Counted from the first letter of the stretch, positions 17,682 through 29,151 are shown. The stretch: DNA of 49,298 nucleotides from Pseudomonas sp. (GCA_030603065.1 JAUVYN010000015.1:1-49298); one strand, 5' to 3'. Numbers and translations: made by a program. Notes: a model not told the origin generated them from the letters alone.

Positions 17682-20111
17682 ATGAGCAACCTCAAGCGAT
17701 TCTCTTCTGGAGACGTGCCCCCCACACTCCGCCAGCTAGCGTGGAATGACATGCTGGCGGGGCTTGGTGTCGCCAGTCACGTTTCAGCCAGAACTGGCTC
17801 GCTGGCGGTTGACCATCTGGCGGTGAGCCGGTCTGTCAGAGGGTCAGTTTTTGTCAACCTGCGTGCTACTGCGCAAGTACTTGCACCCTCAATCGGCGCC
17901 TCTTCCAGCACCGTTTTGGTGCTCGGCCTGTTGGAAGGCACCGCCAGCATGCTGGATACAGCCTCCCCCATGAATCTGGTTGCCGGGGATATCCTGCTAC
18001 TTGACCTCTCTCAACCCTGGCAGCTTCACATACACGACCATTTTCAGGCCATGTTCATCAGGCTCGAATCAGCGGCCTTTTTGCAAAGGCTCATGCGCAC
18101 TGGCGGTCGTGAGGCGAACCGAATCCAGACCAGGCAGGGCCTCGGGGCGTTGTGTCACCAGCAGCTTCTTTTTCTGGCGGCACAACTTCAGCATCTGGAA
18201 AGCAATGAACTTCCGGTACTGGAAGCCACGCTGAGCGAACTCCTGGTAGCCTGCCTGTCAGGTAAGCAACCGGAAGCCCACGATGATTCAACGGGCGTGC
18301 AGCTCGCCCATCTTCGTCGGGTCTGCCGCACCATCGACTCCCGTCTGAGCGACCCTTCACTACGTCTCGAGTGCATTGCCCGGCAGGAAGGACTTTCACC
18401 TCGCTATGTGCAGAAGCTCTTCAGAAACAGCGGTACAAGTTTCAGCGACTATCTCAAGGGCCGTCGTATTCAAAACTGCTGCCTGGACCTCGCGAACCCT
18501 TCGCTCTCGCAAATCAGCATTGCGGAGTTGTGCTATCGGTGGGGGTTTAACGATCCTGCCAATTTCAGCCGCACCTTTTCGCAACAGATGGGCGTTTCGC
18601 CACGAGCCTACCGGGCAGCTCCGCCTCGTGACATACATGAGCAGCTTAGACGAGGTCGCCCCGATGAAGCCGACTTGCTAAAGACGCGACAACCAGACGG
18701 GTTGCACGCGGACACTCGCAAGCTACCGAAGACTGTCGATATTTCCAACCATCGCCGACCCTTCCGGGATGTGCTCGATGAGCATGCTCGCTACGCCATG
18801 TTGCTGCGGTTGGCACCGAAGCGCGTCCATCCCCTTATTGAAGATCCTGTAGGGGTCGCACGGCAGTATTACTTGCCTGCTTCTGACAAGACTGTGCACT
18901 GGGGGTATTTCAGTCGGGACCTCAAACCCGTACTGACCATCCGCTCTGGCGACGTCGTAACCATTGAGACCCTGACCCAGCATGCTTCCGACGATTGGAC
19001 AAGAATGGTCGCTAATGATCCTGGCGCGGAAAGCGTATTTCATTGGACCAAAGAAGAGAAGAAAGTAGACCGCCGAGGGGCCGGCCCGATGGATGCGTCC
19101 ATCTGTGGCCGGGGTGCTGGCGAGGGTTTCGGGGTACACATCTGCACTGGTCCGGTGTACATAAGCGACGCGGAGCCCGGTGATGTACTCGAGATACGTA
19201 TTGTCGACATTCGCCCACGCCCGAGTAATCATCCAGATCATTTGGGACGGTGCTACGGTAGCAATGCCGCTAGCTGGTGGGGATTTCACTACGACGACCT
19301 GCTTACCGAGCCGAAAAAGCGGGAGGTAGTGACCATTTATGAAGTTCACCACGAAACCCACCCGCCCCATGCGAAAGCGGTTTACAACTTTCGATGGACG
19401 CCCCAGACCGACCCGTTCGGGACGATTCACGAGCGCATCGATTATCCTGGGGTACCGGTCGATCACCAAACCGTGGAAAAGCGGTACGGCATTCTGGACA
19501 AGGCTCGCGTGCCAGTCAGACCGCACTTTGGCGTAATGGCAGTAGCGCCCAGTACCGCGGGCCTGGTGGACTCCATCCCGCCGAGCCACTTTGGTGGGAA
19601 CCTGGACAACTGGCGGGCCGGTAAAGGTTCCAAGTTGTTTCTGCCAGTGGGGGTAAAAGGCGCACTTTTTTCCGTGGGTGATCCGCACGCCTCGCAAGGC
19701 GACTCCGAGCTGTGCGGTACTGCCATCGAGTGTTCGCTCACCGGGGTGTTTCAGTTCATTCTGCACAAGCAAGCAGACATAGCCGGCAAGTTCCTCGGGG
19801 AACTCAATTACCCGTTTCTGGAGACCCCGGATGAATGGGTGTTACAAGGACTGAGCTTCGCGGATTATCAGGCGGAATTGGGGCCTGGCGCGCAGACCCA
19901 GGTCTACAAGGATGCCTCGTTGGAGTCCGCCATGCGCGATGCCTTCCGCAAGACTCGCCACTATCTTATGACCGAGCATCAGCTCAGCGAAGATGAGGCC
20001 ATATCAATCATATCCGTCGCAGTGGATTTCGGGGTAACCCAGATCGTCGATGGTAATCTGGGCATACATGCAATTATAAAAAAGACCGTGTTTCCAGATT
20101 TCGCAGGCTAG
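17682..20111 (+). CDS. AraC-family regulator fused to acetamidase/formamidase domain
   Basis: One uninterrupted 809-codon frame. Residues 1-200 resemble the ligand-sensing half of AraC_binding_2 regulators (AGDILLLDLSQPW). Residues about 209-312 form a complete AraC DNA-binding domain with two helix-turn-helix units (LECIARQEGLSPRYVQKLF; FNDPANFSRTFSQQMGVSPR). An 80-residue polar linker follows. Residues about 394-809 are a full FmdA/AmdA amidase domain with TIETLTQHASDD, DRRGAGPMDA, WWGFHYDD and GDPHASQGDSELCGTAIE, strongly similar to the enzyme encoded just upstream. There is no signal peptide, so it is cytoplasmic. It could be an enzyme that also controls transcription, or a regulator whose enzyme-like domain senses amides. 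A sigma-54 element lies in front. Confidence 0.9.
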   Translation: MSNLKRFSSGDVPPTLRQLAWNDMLAGLGVASHVSARTGSLAVDHLAVSRSVRGSVFVNLRATAQVLAPSIGASSSTVLVLGLLEGTASMLDTASPMNLVAGDILLLDLSQPWQLHIHDHFQAMFIRLESAAFLQRLMRTGGREANRIQTRQGLGALCHQQLLFLAAQLQHLESNELPVLEATLSELLVACLSGKQPEAHDDSTGVQLAHLRRVCRTIDSRLSDPSLRLECIARQEGLSPRYVQKLFRNSGTSFSDYLKGRRIQNCCLDLANPSLSQISIAELCYRWGFNDPANFSRTFSQQMGVSPRAYRAAPPRDIHEQLRRGRPDEADLLKTRQPDGLHADTRKLPKTVDISNHRRPFRDVLDEHARYAMLLRLAPKRVHPLIEDPVGVARQYYLPASDKTVHWGYFSRDLKPVLTIRSGDVVTIETLTQHASDDWTRMVANDPGAESVFHWTKEEKKVDRRGAGPMDASICGRGAGEGFGVHICTGPVYISDAEPGDVLEIRIVDIRPRPSNHPDHLGRCYGSNAASWWGFHYDDLLTEPKKREVVTIYEVHHETHPPHAKAVYNFRWTPQTDPFGTIHERIDYPGVPVDHQTVEKRYGILDKARVPVRPHFGVMAVAPSTAGLVDSIPPSHFGGNLDNWRAGKGSKLFLPVGVKGALFSVGDPHASQGDSELCGTAIECSLTGVFQFILHKQADIAGKFLGELNYPFLETPDEWVLQGLSFADYQAELGPGAQTQVYKDASLESAMRDAFRKTRHYLMTEHQLSEDEAISIISVAVDFGVTQIVDGNLGIHAIIKKTVFPDFAG

Positions 20112-20157
20112 ATCGCAGCGGCGGCCGGTACTCAAGTCAACCGTCAGTCCAGAAGAA

Positions 20158-20181
20158 TGGCGACCCCATTCGAGGTCGCCA
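20158..20181. terminator. Stem-loop between convergent genes
   Basis: TGGCGACC, loop of 8, GGTCGCCA: a perfect 8-bp stem located between the stops of the AraC-amidase gene and the esterase gene. No T run follows on either strand, so it is only a candidate bidirectional terminator. Confidence 0.4.
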
Positions 20182-20220
20182 CCATGACGCCTGGATTGCG
20201 CCTGGCGAATCTCTGTTAGC

Positions 20221-22248
20221 TCAGTCCCCTATGGCAGAGGACAGGTTGTCCTTGACCTCGGCGGTATCGCTCAGCTCCACGTAGGTTTCAGTCGCGCCCT
20301 TGTATTCGGGAAAGTCCAGTTCACCCGGGATGCTCGGGTCGCCGGTTTTGGCGAAGTTGGTCCAGATCGTCATGATGCGATCGATGACTTCATCGTCAGT
20401 GGCGTCGAAGCCGGCGGAGGCGAAGATATCGTCCGTATCGCCCTGCGAACCAGTAACGCCGTTCCCGTTCAAATCGCCGATGACCAGCGGTTCATTGGTA
20501 GCCGGATCGATGACAAGACTCATCAGGAAATGGGTGATGACGCTTTCCGGTGCGTTGAACAGGTAAGCGAGCTCAGCGGCGTGATAGGCCTGTACGCCGC
20601 GGGCCTTCCAGCCGGCAGGCTGATGGCTGAAGAGCACCGCATAGTGAGGCGACTCGCTCAGCGGTTCCATCCAGGGAAAGACGTTCCTGACTGTGGCGTT
20701 CGGCTCAACCGTATCGTTGGTGTTGATCAGGAACATGAAGGGCACGTCGTTCTGGTTGCCACTCTCGAAGCTGACACGCTCGGTGGTCGGCAGATAGAAG
20801 TTGTCGACGTTGGTGTATGGCACCAGCGTGGCCGCGCCCTGCACCACCTGCAGCCAGCTCTTCTCGCGCATTTCGGCAAGAGATTCGGCATTCATGCGGG
20901 TCTGCAGCTGACTGCCGATCGCTTCTGCCGCGGCCAGGCTACGGGTGTCCGGATGAAGCGTTCCGCTCTGGCTGATTGCCTTGTGGAACAGGCCCTTGGC
21001 CTGCGGCGAGGCCATCAGCGACAACACCTTGCGCCCACCACCGGACTCCCCGAAGATCGTTACGTTGTTCGGGTTACCTCCGAAGGCTTCGATATTGTCG
21101 CGCACCCACTCCAACGCCATGATCAGGTCCATCTGGCCGTAGTTGCCGGACCCTTGGTAGTCGTTCTCGGCACTCAGTTCAGGGTGCGCGATATAGCCGA
21201 ACGGCCCGAGCCGATGGTTTACCGATACCTGCACCACCCCCTTGGTCACCAGTGCTCGCGGGTTGTTGAACGGCAGGGTGTTGGCCGTGAGAGAGGTGAA
21301 GCCACCGCCATGGAACCACACCATGACAGGCAGATCGCTGGCATCCTTCGGCGCGGTAACGTTCAGGTACAGCGAGTCTTCACTCATGCCGCCTTCACCA
21401 AAGCGCTGCAGCGCAGGATTCTGGGCTGCTTGATCGCTCCAGGCGACCGCATCTCGCACGCCGGCCCATGGCTCCGGCTTGACCGGCGGACGCCAGCGCA
21501 GTTCTCCAACGGGTGGTTTGGCATAGGGTATTGCAAGAAATTGCCAGTGATTTTCATCGGCTTCGAAACCACGCAGCTGGCCGCCGCTGGTGCTGACCAG
21601 GGTACGGGGGCTGGTAGAGCGAGCAAAGTGCTCCAGGGCCTTCGCCGCGGTCACCACGGTTCGCGTACGAATTGCGCTGTCGGAAAAGGCACCGGCTGCC
21701 TTCAGCTCGTCGAGCAGAGGTTCAAGGCTCGCGCGGAACTCCGCCGACGTCTGATCGAAATAGATGCTGCTTGCGCTTGCAGACACCTTTTCCCGGATCG
21801 CATCGGTAATCTGGATTCCGTTGTTCAGGTCGCCATCTGCATCCAGCGTCTGTAGCAGGATAAGCTTGTTGGTGACCCTCCGATCGGTGGCCGACTCGGC
21901 CCCGTCCGTGACGCTTAGCGGTGTCACCACCTCAGCTCCTACCGCGGAGCCAAGCGCCAGCTCACCGATGGCAAAGCTGATGGATTCTCCTTCCGCGTAG
22001 CTGAATTGGCCACTTTCATCGGTCTGGCCTGCAGGCGTCGTAGCCCCGTGATAATCGAGCCCCGAAACCGGACTGTCCACGAAGGTGCCGATTCGGCTGT
22101 CTGGTCCAGCGCCCGGGCCGGGCGCAGGACTGGAAGAGGAACTTGAAGAACCGCCCAAGCAGCCCGAAATGGCTAGAACAAGAGGTGCCAGCGAACTGAG
22201 CAATAGGGTGGAACGCACCTTCGAGGCGCGGGAAGTCTTTGGAAACAT
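20221..22248 (-). CDS. Lipoprotein type-B carboxylesterase
   Basis: The ATG at 22248 follows CGGAGAG; the longer open frame to 22374 lacks a signal. The 675-aa product has a lipoprotein signal with lipobox LAISGC (C30) and a Gly/Ser/Pro linker. Residues about 50-165 are a beta-rich domain (GTFVDSPVSGLDYHG, then LLQTLDADGDLNNGIQI) often found at the front of gammaproteobacterial surface lipoproteins. The esterase domain shows VMVWFHGGGF (oxyanion hole), TIFGESGGGRK (Ser nucleophile) and the His region AYHAAELAYLF. An insertion GDLNGNGVTGSQGDTDD looks like a calcium loop. Probably an outer-membrane or periplasmic ester hydrolase; substrate unknown. Confidence 0.87.
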   Translation of the reverse strand: MFPKTSRASKVRSTLLLSSLAPLVLAISGCLGGSSSSSSSPAPGPGAGPDSRIGTFVDSPVSGLDYHGATTPAGQTDESGQFSYAEGESISFAIGELALGSAVGAEVVTPLSVTDGAESATDRRVTNKLILLQTLDADGDLNNGIQITDAIREKVSASASSIYFDQTSAEFRASLEPLLDELKAAGAFSDSAIRTRTVVTAAKALEHFARSTSPRTLVSTSGGQLRGFEADENHWQFLAIPYAKPPVGELRWRPPVKPEPWAGVRDAVAWSDQAAQNPALQRFGEGGMSEDSLYLNVTAPKDASDLPVMVWFHGGGFTSLTANTLPFNNPRALVTKGVVQVSVNHRLGPFGYIAHPELSAENDYQGSGNYGQMDLIMALEWVRDNIEAFGGNPNNVTIFGESGGGRKVLSLMASPQAKGLFHKAISQSGTLHPDTRSLAAAEAIGSQLQTRMNAESLAEMREKSWLQVVQGAATLVPYTNVDNFYLPTTERVSFESGNQNDVPFMFLINTNDTVEPNATVRNVFPWMEPLSESPHYAVLFSHQPAGWKARGVQAYHAAELAYLFNAPESVITHFLMSLVIDPATNEPLVIGDLNGNGVTGSQGDTDDIFASAGFDATDDEVIDRIMTIWTNFAKTGDPSIPGELDFPEYKGATETYVELSDTAEVKDNLSSAIGD

Positions 22249-22749
22249 GAGGCTCTCCGATTGTTTTTGTAATTGGATGCAACCGTGCTCGACCAGCGCC
22301 GATGGCTCAGACGGTGCGAGTGAACATTCATTCGATTGCTTCCTGAACCTAGATGCAGTCCTGGGCTCGGTCAACCTGCGAAAATGGCGGTCGCCTCACC
22401 CGGCTCGAGAGATGACTCATTAAAAAACATTACGAATATATGTACGGGCTCCTTCAGTGACTCACTGGTCGCTTTTCAACTAGAAGGTCTATCGAAACCC
22501 GCAACAGCGTTAAGGGGCATGAACGGGTGAACCAGGTAGCGCTTCTACGCCTTCACATTCGAGACAACCGGTAAATAACCCGTTTGGGCTAACAAGATGT
22601 CAATTTGTTATCAGTGAGACATTCAAATGATTTATCCATGTGTTGCGAGGAAACTCCATGGAGCTAAATTCACCTGATGAATGGCGGTACGCTGGCGTAA
22701 TTACAAAGTAAACAACGGCCCCGTGCAGGGGCCGCCGTGTCGGTTGGAA
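22249..22749. other. Intergenic region, esterase promoter side and katG 3' end
   Basis: About 500 bases, partly AT-rich (22420-22445 and 22590-22640). The esterase promoter must lie in the left part. The right end holds the katG terminator. I see no gene. Confidence 0.5.
22705..22734 (-). terminator. Rho-independent terminator of katG
   Basis: On the minus strand CGGCCCC, loop TGCAC, GGGGCCG (22734-22716) is followed by TTGTTTACTTT. It lies 16 bases after the katG stop. Confidence 0.8.
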
Positions 22750-25191
<2,442 letters not shown>

Positions 25192-25206
25192 CTATTGGGG
25201 TAATAG
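25192..25206. promoter_or_regulatory. Possible OxyR-like half site
   Basis: CTAT-N7-ATAG (CTATTGGGGTAATAG) equals the central part of the ATAG-N7-CTAT-N7-ATAG-N7-CTAT pattern, but the outer tetramers are poor. It lies in the 307-base gap between katG and a divergent AraC gene, about 210 bases before the katG start. Confidence 0.25.
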
Positions 25207-25235
25207 ACGGCCCCGGGATGGCCATCGCAACGAGC

Positions 25236-25251
25236 TGGCATCGATTGTGCT
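25236..25251 (+). promoter_or_regulatory. Weak sigma-54-like element before the AraC gene
   Basis: TGGCATCGATTGTGCT keeps GG-N10-GC and most of the -24 box, but the -12 box reads GTGCT instead of TTGCT. It would start transcription about 29 bases before the GTG at 25292. Position is good, match is moderate. Confidence 0.25.
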
Positions 25252-25291
25252 AGTTTCCAACCGGTAGCCCTGATATCGGAGTCGACCATCT

Positions 25292-26353
25292 GTGAACACG
25301 CTTCCGGCCTGCCAGGCCCCCGACCGTCGCCTGATCAGCCTGCAAAGTACCGGACTGATCGCCCAATGCCTCACTGAGCGGGGCCTGCCCGTGGAACCGC
25401 TGCTCGCCGGAACGGGCATAGCGCTGGAAGATCTGGTGCACCCTGCTCGGCTGATCACGCCCGCCCAGGAACAGCAGGTCTTTGCCAACGCCGCCCGGCT
25501 CTCCGGATCCAGACTTACCGCCCTCAAGCTGGGCCAGCGGATGCGCATATCCGCTTACGGGCAGCTAGGCTTTGCGATGCTGTCCAGCGCAACGCTCGGC
25601 CACGCGATACAAGTCATGCTCAGTCATCCGAACATGCTCGGCAGTTACTTTCGCCTGTCTGCAGAGAGTTACGACGGCGCGACGACCGCCCTTTGCGCGA
25701 GCGACTACCGACAGTCCCCGGAACTGCACCTGTTCAACCTCGAGCTTTGCCTCTCGTCGATCAAGGCAATGCTCGACGACGTGCTCGGGCACCCCCTGCC
25801 GCTTCAGGCCGTGCATCTCAATGTGCCAGGCCCTATCCATGCCGACCGCTTCACTGAGTTCTTCGGCGACTGCCCGGTGTTGTCGGAGCAGCCTTGCAGT
25901 GCACTGGTGTTCAGCAGGGACTGGATGGCCGCTCCCCTCCCTCTGGCAGACTCGGTCACCCATTGGGAAGCGCTGGAACAGTGCAGGTTACTGGAGGCGC
26001 GCTTCACCCGGGCCGGCTCTCCCCTGGTGGAAAAGGTGATAGCCGAACTCCGCCAGAACCTGGATGCGCCTCCGCAGCTGGAAGACCTGGCAGCGCGCTT
26101 TCACTGCACATCGAGGACGCTGCGCAGACACTTGAATCAGAGTGGCCAGGGTTACCAGCAGCTGCTGGACGAACTGCGCAGTGAAAAGGCCAAGACCCTG
26201 CTCGCACAGAAGAACGTGCCGGTAGCGCACATCGCCGAGCAGCTGGGTTTCAGCGAGCCGGCATCCTTTCGCCACGCCTTCAAGCGGTGGACTGGTCTAT
26301 CGCCCAGAACCTGGCGGCAAAGACAATACCCGGCGAACTTCTGTCCTGCCTGA
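25292..26353 (+). CDS. AraC-family regulator (OruR-like type)
   Basis: A 353-aa protein with a GTG start (CGGAG lies 10 bases ahead). Residues 1-210 match the arabinose-binding-like N-terminal domain of the large AraC group that includes OruR and ArgR-type regulators (GLIAQCLTERGLPVEPLLAGTGI; AYGQLGFAMLSSATLGHAIQ). Residues about 245-345 are the DNA-binding domain (LEDLAARFHCTSRTLRRHL; IAEQLGFSEPASFRHAFKRW). It is encoded just upstream of the deacetylase and PotF-like genes on the same strand, so it most likely controls polyamine or acetylpolyamine use. Confidence 0.87.
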   Translation: MNTLPACQAPDRRLISLQSTGLIAQCLTERGLPVEPLLAGTGIALEDLVHPARLITPAQEQQVFANAARLSGSRLTALKLGQRMRISAYGQLGFAMLSSATLGHAIQVMLSHPNMLGSYFRLSAESYDGATTALCASDYRQSPELHLFNLELCLSSIKAMLDDVLGHPLPLQAVHLNVPGPIHADRFTEFFGDCPVLSEQPCSALVFSRDWMAAPLPLADSVTHWEALEQCRLLEARFTRAGSPLVEKVIAELRQNLDAPPQLEDLAARFHCTSRTLRRHLNQSGQGYQQLLDELRSEKAKTLLAQKNVPVAHIAEQLGFSEPASFRHAFKRWTGLSPRTWRQRQYPANFCPA

Positions 26354-26458
26354 GCTTGTCCGCTTCGATCCCCTTGTTGTCCCCTCGTGTCATTTCCTGT
26401 CGAATCCGTCGGGCAGATGATGAAGCCATGTTTTCTTCATCAGCGGGCGAACGATCAG

Positions 26459-27490
26459 ATGGACACGTTCTACAGCGATACCCACCGGCTCCACCACTGC
26501 AATGCGGAACTGAACGAGGGTCAGCTGATGCCCTGTTTCGAGATGCCGTCACGCGCCGATATGGTGCTCGATCGAGTCCGCCAAACCAACCTGGGGCAAA
26601 TAGTCGAACCCATCGACTACGGCATGGAACCACTGAAGCGCGTTCACGCAGCGCAGTACGTCGACTTCATCGCGAGCGCATGGGAGCGCTGGTCGGCTCT
26701 TGGCCGCAGCCATGACATGCTTCCCCTCGCCTGGCCCCCACGTCGGACCGCCATACGTTGCCCTGAGGACATCGACGGGCAGCTCGGCTTTTTCAGTTTC
26801 GATGCTGGCGCCCCAATGAATGCCGGAACCTGGCAGGCGGTGTACCACTCGGCCCAGGTTGCTCTGTCGGCTCAAGCCGCTATCGCCGCGGGCGCATCTG
26901 CAGCGTTTGCCTTGTGCCGCCCGCCAGGGCATCACGCAGGCATCGATTACATGGGCGGTTACTGCTATCTCAACAACGCAGCTATCGCCGCGCAAGCCCT
27001 GCTGGACGGCGGAGCGAGTCGAGTGGCGGTGCTCGATGTGGATTTTCACCATGGAAATGGCACCCAGGACATCTTCTATGATCGGCCCGACGTGCTGTTC
27101 GCGTCCATTCACGGCGACCCGCGTCATGAATATCCCTGCTTCGCAGGCTACGCCGACGAACGCGGTGCCGGGTCGGGGCTGGGCTTCAATTTCAATTACC
27201 CGTTGGCGCCGGGCAGCGCCTGGTCTGTATGGTCCCAAGCTCTCAGCGATGCGCTGCGCATCATCGCCGGTTATCGGCCCGACGCCCTGGTCGTTTCACT
27301 GGGCGTCGACACCTTCAAGGACGATCCGATATCCAGCTTCAAGCTCGATAGTAACGATTACCTGCGGCTTGGCGAGCAGCTCGCCCAACTCGCGCTGCCA
27401 ACGCTTTTCGTCATGGAAGGGGGCTACGCCGTAGAGGAAATCGGCATCAACGCCGTCAATGTGCTCACCGCCTTTGACGCATCACGTTAA
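26459..27490 (+). CDS. Class II histone deacetylase family, acetylpolyamine amidohydrolase type
   Basis: The ATG at 26459 gives the normal start MDTFYSDTHRLHHC; upstream in-frame codons are not conserved-looking. The 343-aa protein has the HDAC-fold zinc site: CRPPGHHAGIDYMGGYCY, VAVLDVDFHHGNGTQDIFY (Asp and His ligands) and SLGVDTFKDDP (second Asp). Bacterial members next to polyamine genes (Pseudomonas AphA/AphB) remove acetyl groups from acetylputrescine or acetylcadaverine. The PotF-like gene starts 19 bases after its stop, which supports this over a histone-like substrate. Cytoplasmic. Confidence 0.87.
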   Translation: MDTFYSDTHRLHHCNAELNEGQLMPCFEMPSRADMVLDRVRQTNLGQIVEPIDYGMEPLKRVHAAQYVDFIASAWERWSALGRSHDMLPLAWPPRRTAIRCPEDIDGQLGFFSFDAGAPMNAGTWQAVYHSAQVALSAQAAIAAGASAAFALCRPPGHHAGIDYMGGYCYLNNAAIAAQALLDGGASRVAVLDVDFHHGNGTQDIFYDRPDVLFASIHGDPRHEYPCFAGYADERGAGSGLGFNFNYPLAPGSAWSVWSQALSDALRIIAGYRPDALVVSLGVDTFKDDPISSFKLDSNDYLRLGEQLAQLALPTLFVMEGGYAVEEIGINAVNVLTAFDASR

Positions 27491-27509
27491 CGAGAACGGA
27501 GATATCTCG

Positions 27510-28604
27510 ATGAAGCTCAAGCCGCTCATGTTCTGTCTAGGCTGCGCAAGTTCCCTGACAATAGCGCTGTCAGCCGAGGCCGCAGAAGTTCGCATTTACA
27601 ACTGGTTCGACTACACACCGCAAGCGACGCTGGATAGCTTTCGTGCGGCAACCGGCATCACCCCCTCGCTGGATACCTTCGATTCCAACGAGGCCCTGGA
27701 AGCACGGTTGATGACTGGCAGATCCGGCTACGACGTCGTAGTCCCAAGCGACAGCTTTCTGGCCAAGCAACGTCAGGCCGGGGCTTTCCAGAAACTGGAC
27801 AAGACGCTGCTGCCGAACCTTCCCAATCTCAATGGCGATCTGATGCGAGCGCTGGAAGTGGCGGACCCCGGCAACGAATACGCTGTTCCTTACATGTGGG
27901 GCACCAACGGCATAGGTTTCAACGTGGACAAAGTGCGCGAGGTACTGGGTCCCGACGCGCCGGTCGATTCGTGGTCTCTCGTTTTCGAGCCGGAAAACAT
28001 GAAAAAGCTGTCGCAGTGCGGTGTCGCCTTCCTTGACTCGCCAGCGGAAATCCTGCCTGGCGCACTCCACTATCTGGGACTGAACCCCAACAGCACCAAC
28101 CCGGACGACTACGCTGCGGCCGAGACCATGATGCTCGCTATCCAGCCTTACGTTCGCTATTTCCACTCCTCACGCTTTCTGAACGACCTTGCCAACGGTG
28201 ATATCTGCGTAGCGGTGGCATGGTCTGGCAGCATTTTGCAGGCCGATGCTCGCGCCACGGAAGCCGGAAACGGCGTGAACATCGAGTATCGAATTCCCAG
28301 GGAAGGTACGCAGGTCTGGTTCGACCTCATGGCCATTCCCAAGGATGCGCCGAACGTGGCCGAGGCTCATGCGTTCATCAACCACATTCTGAACCCCGAG
28401 GTGGTGGCGCAGATCAGCAATGAAGTCGGGTACGCCAACCCCAACGAGGCGGCGACGCCGCTGGTCAACGAAGCGCTACGAAACAACCCCGGCGCCTATC
28501 CTTCCAAAGAAGTGCAATCGCGACTGTTTTCCCTTGAGCCGCTGCCGATGGCTGCAGAGCGAGTGCGTACACGCACCTGGACCAGGATCAAGACCGGCGC
28601 CTGA
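27510..28604 (+). CDS. Polyamine-type ABC transporter substrate-binding protein (PotF-like)
   Basis: The ATG at 27510 follows CGGAGAT. The 364-aa product has a signal peptide ending AEA before AEVRIYNWFDYTP, the usual mature start of PotF/PotD proteins. Further family markers are TFDSNEALEARLMTG, VVVPSDSFLAKQ and VPYMWGTNGIGFNVDKV. It should bind putrescine, spermidine or an acetylated form in the periplasm. The cognate permease and ATPase are not in the window. It shares an operon with the deacetylase. Confidence 0.9.
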   Translation: MKLKPLMFCLGCASSLTIALSAEAAEVRIYNWFDYTPQATLDSFRAATGITPSLDTFDSNEALEARLMTGRSGYDVVVPSDSFLAKQRQAGAFQKLDKTLLPNLPNLNGDLMRALEVADPGNEYAVPYMWGTNGIGFNVDKVREVLGPDAPVDSWSLVFEPENMKKLSQCGVAFLDSPAEILPGALHYLGLNPNSTNPDDYAAAETMMLAIQPYVRYFHSSRFLNDLANGDICVAVAWSGSILQADARATEAGNGVNIEYRIPREGTQVWFDLMAIPKDAPNVAEAHAFINHILNPEVVAQISNEVGYANPNEAATPLVNEALRNNPGAYPSKEVQSRLFSLEPLPMAAERVRTRTWTRIKTGA

Positions 28605-28623
28605 TTTCCAGCGCCACGAGTTG

Positions 28624-28645
28624 CGCGCCTGCGGCGGCAGGCGCG
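28624..28645. terminator. GC-rich stem-loop between convergent genes
   Basis: CGCGCCTGC, loop GGCG, GCAGGCGCG: a perfect 9-bp stem between the stop of the PotF-like gene and the stop of the MaoC-like gene. No T run, so it may end transcription only partly or with help. Confidence 0.5.
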
Positions 28646-28665
28646 TGATCGAACCGCAACTGCAA

Positions 28666-29151
28666 TCAGCTTTCGCCAAAGGCGCGCGGATCCAGATAGA
28701 AGAGCCAGTCTGCGACCAGCGTGGGTCGCCCGTCCTCCAGCTCCAGCCTGACCTCCTGCTTCAGTACACGGCCTCCACCTGACTTCGTGACGATTTCATT
28801 GGCTCGGACGCGTGCACGAAATTTTGCCCCTACCGGCATCTGCCCGACGAAACGCAGCCGGTCGAAGCCGTAGTTCAGCGCATGGTTCCTGTCGATCAGT
28901 GGCCGATCCTTCACCGCCTGGGCATGCAGCCTGACCAGATGCGACACCTGCAGGAAGCCTTGCACTATGGTGCCGTAATAGGGCGGTTCCTGCGCTGCCC
29001 GGCTCGGATCGAGATGCACCCACTCACCTTCCCCATCGCCGGTGAGGGCCGCGTACTCGTTGACCATGTCCTGTGTGATGACGTGCCAGTCGGACAGACA
29101 CTCGCCGCCCGCCAGAACAGCCGCTTCGAATTCACTTTGCAATCGATTCAT
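28666..29151 (-). CDS. MaoC-like hydratase (hotdog fold)
   Basis: A 161-aa protein after AAGGGGGG. VITQDMVNEYAALTGDGEGEWVHLDPSRA carries the Asp of the MaoC hydratase motif, and YYGTIVQGFLQVSHL matches the region after the catalytic His in (R)-hydratases; here the His is replaced (GTIVQGFL). RLRFVGQMPVGAKFRARV is the typical second-half strand. Members act on enoyl-CoA or other acyl thioesters. It lies 21 bases after the TRAP permease gene and so is probably in that operon. Confidence 0.78.
   Translation of the reverse strand: MNRLQSEFEAAVLAGGECLSDWHVITQDMVNEYAALTGDGEGEWVHLDPSRAAQEPPYYGTIVQGFLQVSHLVRLHAQAVKDRPLIDRNHALNYGFDRLRFVGQMPVGAKFRARVRANEIVTKSGGGRVLKQEVRLELEDGRPTLVADWLFYLDPRAFGES

Noticed and set aside
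20530-21855. A 441-codon plus-strand frame
   Set aside because: It is antisense to the esterase gene; no motif and no ribosome site.
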